From Lachnospiraceae bacterium (GTDB lineage: Bacteria; Bacillota_A; Clostridia; Lachnospirales; Lachnospiraceae): DNA of 8,888 nucleotides. A model generated the notes under the pieces. That model made no database searches and had not been told where the DNA came from. It was given only the letters and a program-made list of their open reading frames with translations. This document shows positions 7,600 through 8,888 of this stretch, one piece after another. Each line of letters opens with the position of its first letter. Position 1 is the first letter of the stretch. The stretch spans positions 1-8,888 of the forward strand of contig JAFYAD010000025.1 in assembly GCA_017540915.1 (NCBI GenBank), in the 5' to 3' direction. The position numbers and the translations under genes were made by a program.

Positions 7600-8384
7600 A
7601 TGCAGTGTCTCGGACATTTCTCAGCACACTTGCCGCACTGTTCGCATTTTTCCTGATCTATAACCGCAATGTTATTTTCAAATATAACCGCTCCGTTAGG
7701 ACAGGTCTTTGCGCAGAGACCGCAGCCTATGCAGCCTGCCGTACAAGTATCCATGACAGCCTTACCCTTATTATTGGTGCTGCAGTTTACCGCGTATTTT
7801 GACTCATAAGGTATCAGTGTGATCAGATGCTTGGGACATGCGGCCACACATTTTCCGCAGGCTTTGCAGGCATTGCTGTCCACAACTGCGATTCCGTCTA
7901 TCACATGAATGGCATCAAAAGGACAGGTTTTAACGCAGGTTCCGAAGCCCAGACATCCGTCATCGCAGGATTTCGGTCCGCCGCCTGATGAAGCCGCCGC
8001 CGCAACACAGTCCATGACACCTGTATAATCATAGAGTTTTCCTGCCTTATCGCAGTTTCCGCCGCATTTTACAAAAGCAGTCATCCTGACGGAGCTACCG
8101 GCTTCAACACCCATAATGTCCGCAACCTTTGCTGCGACAGGGTCGCCACCCACCGGACACTGATTCACCGGAGCTTCACCCTTCACTATAGCAGCCGCCA
8201 GTCCGCTGCATCCGGGGTAACCGCAGCCTCCGCAGTTGTTACCCGGCAGAACTGATAATATCGCCTCTTCCCTGGGATCTACCTCAACCTTCAGCTTCTC
8301 GCTGGCAACGCCTAAGAAAAGGCCTATTATGATTCCGATGCAGCCTACTACTACTGCTGCAGCTAATATCGATGTTATATCCAT
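7581..8384 (-). CDS. rnfB: RnfB, iron-sulphur subunit of the Rnf ferredoxin:NAD+ oxidoreductase
   Basis: The 267-residue protein fits clostridial RnfB in length and layout. An N-terminal transmembrane helix (about 5-27) anchors it. It is followed by a [4Fe-4S] domain with C51, C54, C59 and C76 in a CGGCGYPGCSGLA setting. C107, C111 and C126 sit in a middle segment. Four ferredoxin-like clusters follow: C140/C144/C150/C154, C173/C176/C179/C183, C218/C221/C224/C228 and C247/C250/C253/C257, each ending in CP. In the known complex, RnfB takes electrons from reduced ferredoxin and passes them into the membrane part, driving Na+ or H+ export while NAD+ is reduced at RnfC. It is the last gene of the clostridial rnfCDGEAB order, which agrees with rnfA upstream and the terminator downstream. 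The GTG-free ATG start at 8382-8384 follows a GAGGGGG ribosome site 6 bases upstream, located inside a repeat element. No key cysteine is missing. Confidence 0.96.
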   Translation of the reverse strand: MDITSILAAAVVVGCIGIIIGLFLGVASEKLKVEVDPREEAILSVLPGNNCGGCGYPGCSGLAAAIVKGEAPVNQCPVGGDPVAAKVADIMGVEAGSSVRMTAFVKCGGNCDKAGKLYDYTGVMDCVAAAASSGGGPKSCDDGCLGFGTCVKTCPFDAIHVIDGIAVVDSNACKACGKCVAACPKHLITLIPYESKYAVNCSTNNKGKAVMDTCTAGCIGCGLCAKTCPNGAVIFENNIAVIDQEKCEQCGKCAEKCPRHCIIARAV

Positions 8385-8390
8385 GAAATT

Positions 8391-8397
8391 CCCCCTC
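8391..8397 (-). promoter_or_regulatory. rnfB Shine-Dalgarno sequence formed by the end of a REP-like element
   Basis: GAGGGGG on the minus strand stands 6 bases before the rnfB ATG and is the only purine-rich site there. It is also the terminal block of the palindromic element at 8391-8434. That element contains runs of C that could pair with it, so access by the ribosome may depend on RNA folding. Confidence 0.75.
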
Positions 8398-8434
8398 AGT
8401 CGGTTTCACCGACAGCTCCCCCAAAGGGGGGGCC
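8391..8434. repeat. REP-like palindromic intergenic element (two adjacent hairpins)
   Basis: A perfect 6-bp hairpin (GTCGGT, 3-base loop, ACCGAC at 8399-8413) lies next to a second one (CCCCC, AAA, GGGGG at 8418-8430, extended by flanking GC pairs to about 8415-8433). A further CCCCCTC block stands at 8391-8397. Paired G/C-rich hairpins of this layout resemble interspersed palindromic repeats that I recall from Lachnospiraceae and Ruminococcaceae genomes. Copy number in this genome cannot be judged from one copy. It fills the rnfA-rnfB gap directly before rnfB. Confidence 0.75.
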
Positions 8435-8439
8435 TTTAA

Positions 8440-8656
8440 AACTTATCTTTAACCAAAAGAATCTCTATAAAAGTCAGATATACAGATTTTTACCCGATAA
8501 TCTCTACAAACGCCAAACCTACTGGCTTATACCCGAGAATCTCCATAAAAGCCAGATTTACAGGCCTATAACTGAGACTCTCCATAAAATATCTACAGGC
8601 CTATACCCGAGAATCTCCACAAAAGTCAGATCTACAGGCTCATACCGGAGAATCCC
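8440..8656 (-). repeat. Tandem 39-bp repeat array derived from the rnfA 3' end
   Basis: Six units start at 8440, 8479, 8518, 8557, 8592 and 8631. The steps are 39, 39, 39, 35 and 39 bases; the 35-base unit has lost 4 bases. The last unit is the end of rnfA itself (codons for GFSGMSL and the stop, 8631-8656); the other five follow it in transcription order and decay with distance. By eye, the gene-end unit and its nearest copy agree at 22 of 26 positions. The shared core reads GGAGATTCTCGGGTATAGG on the minus strand. No open frame of note or promoter is seen in the array. Confidence 0.88.
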
Positions 8657-8888
8657 ATGAATGCGATAGACATAAGAGCTGCTGCCAGCAGAACGGAAGC
8701 AGTACCCTTAAAGGGTTTCGGTATGTCATTGTACTCCATCTTCTCACGGATACCCGCCATCAGCACAATGGAAATGAAAAATCCTACTGCGGTTGCAAGA
8801 CCGTTCACGGTGCTCTCCAGAATATTATACTCTTTGGTCACATTGGTAAGAGCAACACCCAAAACTGCACAGTTAGTGGTGATGAGGG
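8632..8888 (-). CDS. rnfA: RnfA, membrane subunit of the Rnf complex (C-terminal part, cut by window edge)
   Basis: The last 84 residues of RnfA are visible; the gene runs on past the right edge, so the TTG at 8860-8862 is an internal Leu codon and not the start. The visible part begins LITTNCAVLG, the conserved TNC motif of the RnfA/RnfE family; its cysteine is expected to help bind the [2Fe-2S] cluster within the membrane. Two transmembrane helices follow (VNGLATAVGFFISIVLMAG and GTASVLLAAALMSIAFMGFSG). The SIAFMGFSG ending is typical of RnfA and differs from the paralogous RnfE. RnfA is part of the membrane core that moves electrons and couples them to ion transport. Its stop is 247 bp from rnfB, although in most rnf operons the two are nearly adjacent; the gap is filled by repeats. 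Confidence 0.93.
   Translation of the reverse strand, partial: LITTNCAVLGVALTNVTKEYNILESTVNGLATAVGFFISIVLMAGIREKMEYNDIPKPFKGTASVLLAAALMSIAFMGFSGMSL

Noticed and set aside
7406..7627. Small open frames on both strands over the rnf terminator and promoter
   Set aside because: They overlap the terminator hairpin, the promoter and the rnfB 3' end, and have no ribosome site or recognisable domain.
8440..8630. CRISPR array
   Set aside because: Units are contiguous 39-bp degenerate repeats without unique spacers and start from the rnfA coding end; no cas genes are near.
8632..8862. A short 76-residue gene starting at TTG 8860-8862
   Set aside because: The frame continues upstream to the window edge with conserved RnfA sequence (LITTNCAV), so this is an internal codon of a truncated rnfA.

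Overview
The window reads almost entirely from the minus strand and looks like a chromosomal segment of an anaerobic Clostridia, most likely a Lachnospiraceae member (Butyrivibrio, Roseburia or Coprococcus-like). This rests on the clostridial rnfA-rnfB order, the BspA-type leucine-rich repeat surface proteins with PVTPNSVS-type linkers, AGGAGG-type ribosome sites and a palindromic repeat of a kind I recall from gut Firmicutes. The genus cannot be fixed from the sequence.

Right part (about 7476-8888): the 3' end of an rnf operon. The last 84 codons of rnfA run in from the right edge, then rnfB follows, then a strong rho-independent terminator. Together with upstream rnfC/D/G/E, presumably outside the window, these encode the membrane ferredoxin:NAD+ oxidoreductase that couples electron transfer to ion pumping. 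The rnfA-rnfB gap is unusually long (247 bp). It holds five degenerate 39-bp tandem copies of the rnfA 3' end and a REP-like double hairpin whose last bases form the rnfB Shine-Dalgarno sequence. The rnfB 3' end is also followed by a degenerate 39-bp copy of itself.

Central and left part (1 to about 7474): a second minus-strand operon with its own extended -10 promoter, which abuts the rnf terminator. It encodes two large secreted paralogues (1110 and 1157 aa) and then the start of a CHASE2-domain membrane protein cut by the left edge. Each paralogue has a signal peptide, FecR domain, Gly-rich hinge, Ig-like domain, FN3-like domain, BspA-type LRRs and a beta-rich C-terminal region. Intergenic gaps are 32 and 60 bp, with no terminator seen in either.

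The best candidate for an undescribed system is this FecR/FecR/CHASE2 cassette. Two exported adhesin-like proteins with diverging LRR and C-terminal tips, joined to near-invariant FecR bases, are co-encoded with a membrane sensor whose extracellular domain could read them. No sigma factor or TonB receptor is visible, so this is not a classical FecIR iron system. The second unexplained pattern is the 39-bp gene-end duplication found behind two neighbouring rnf genes.
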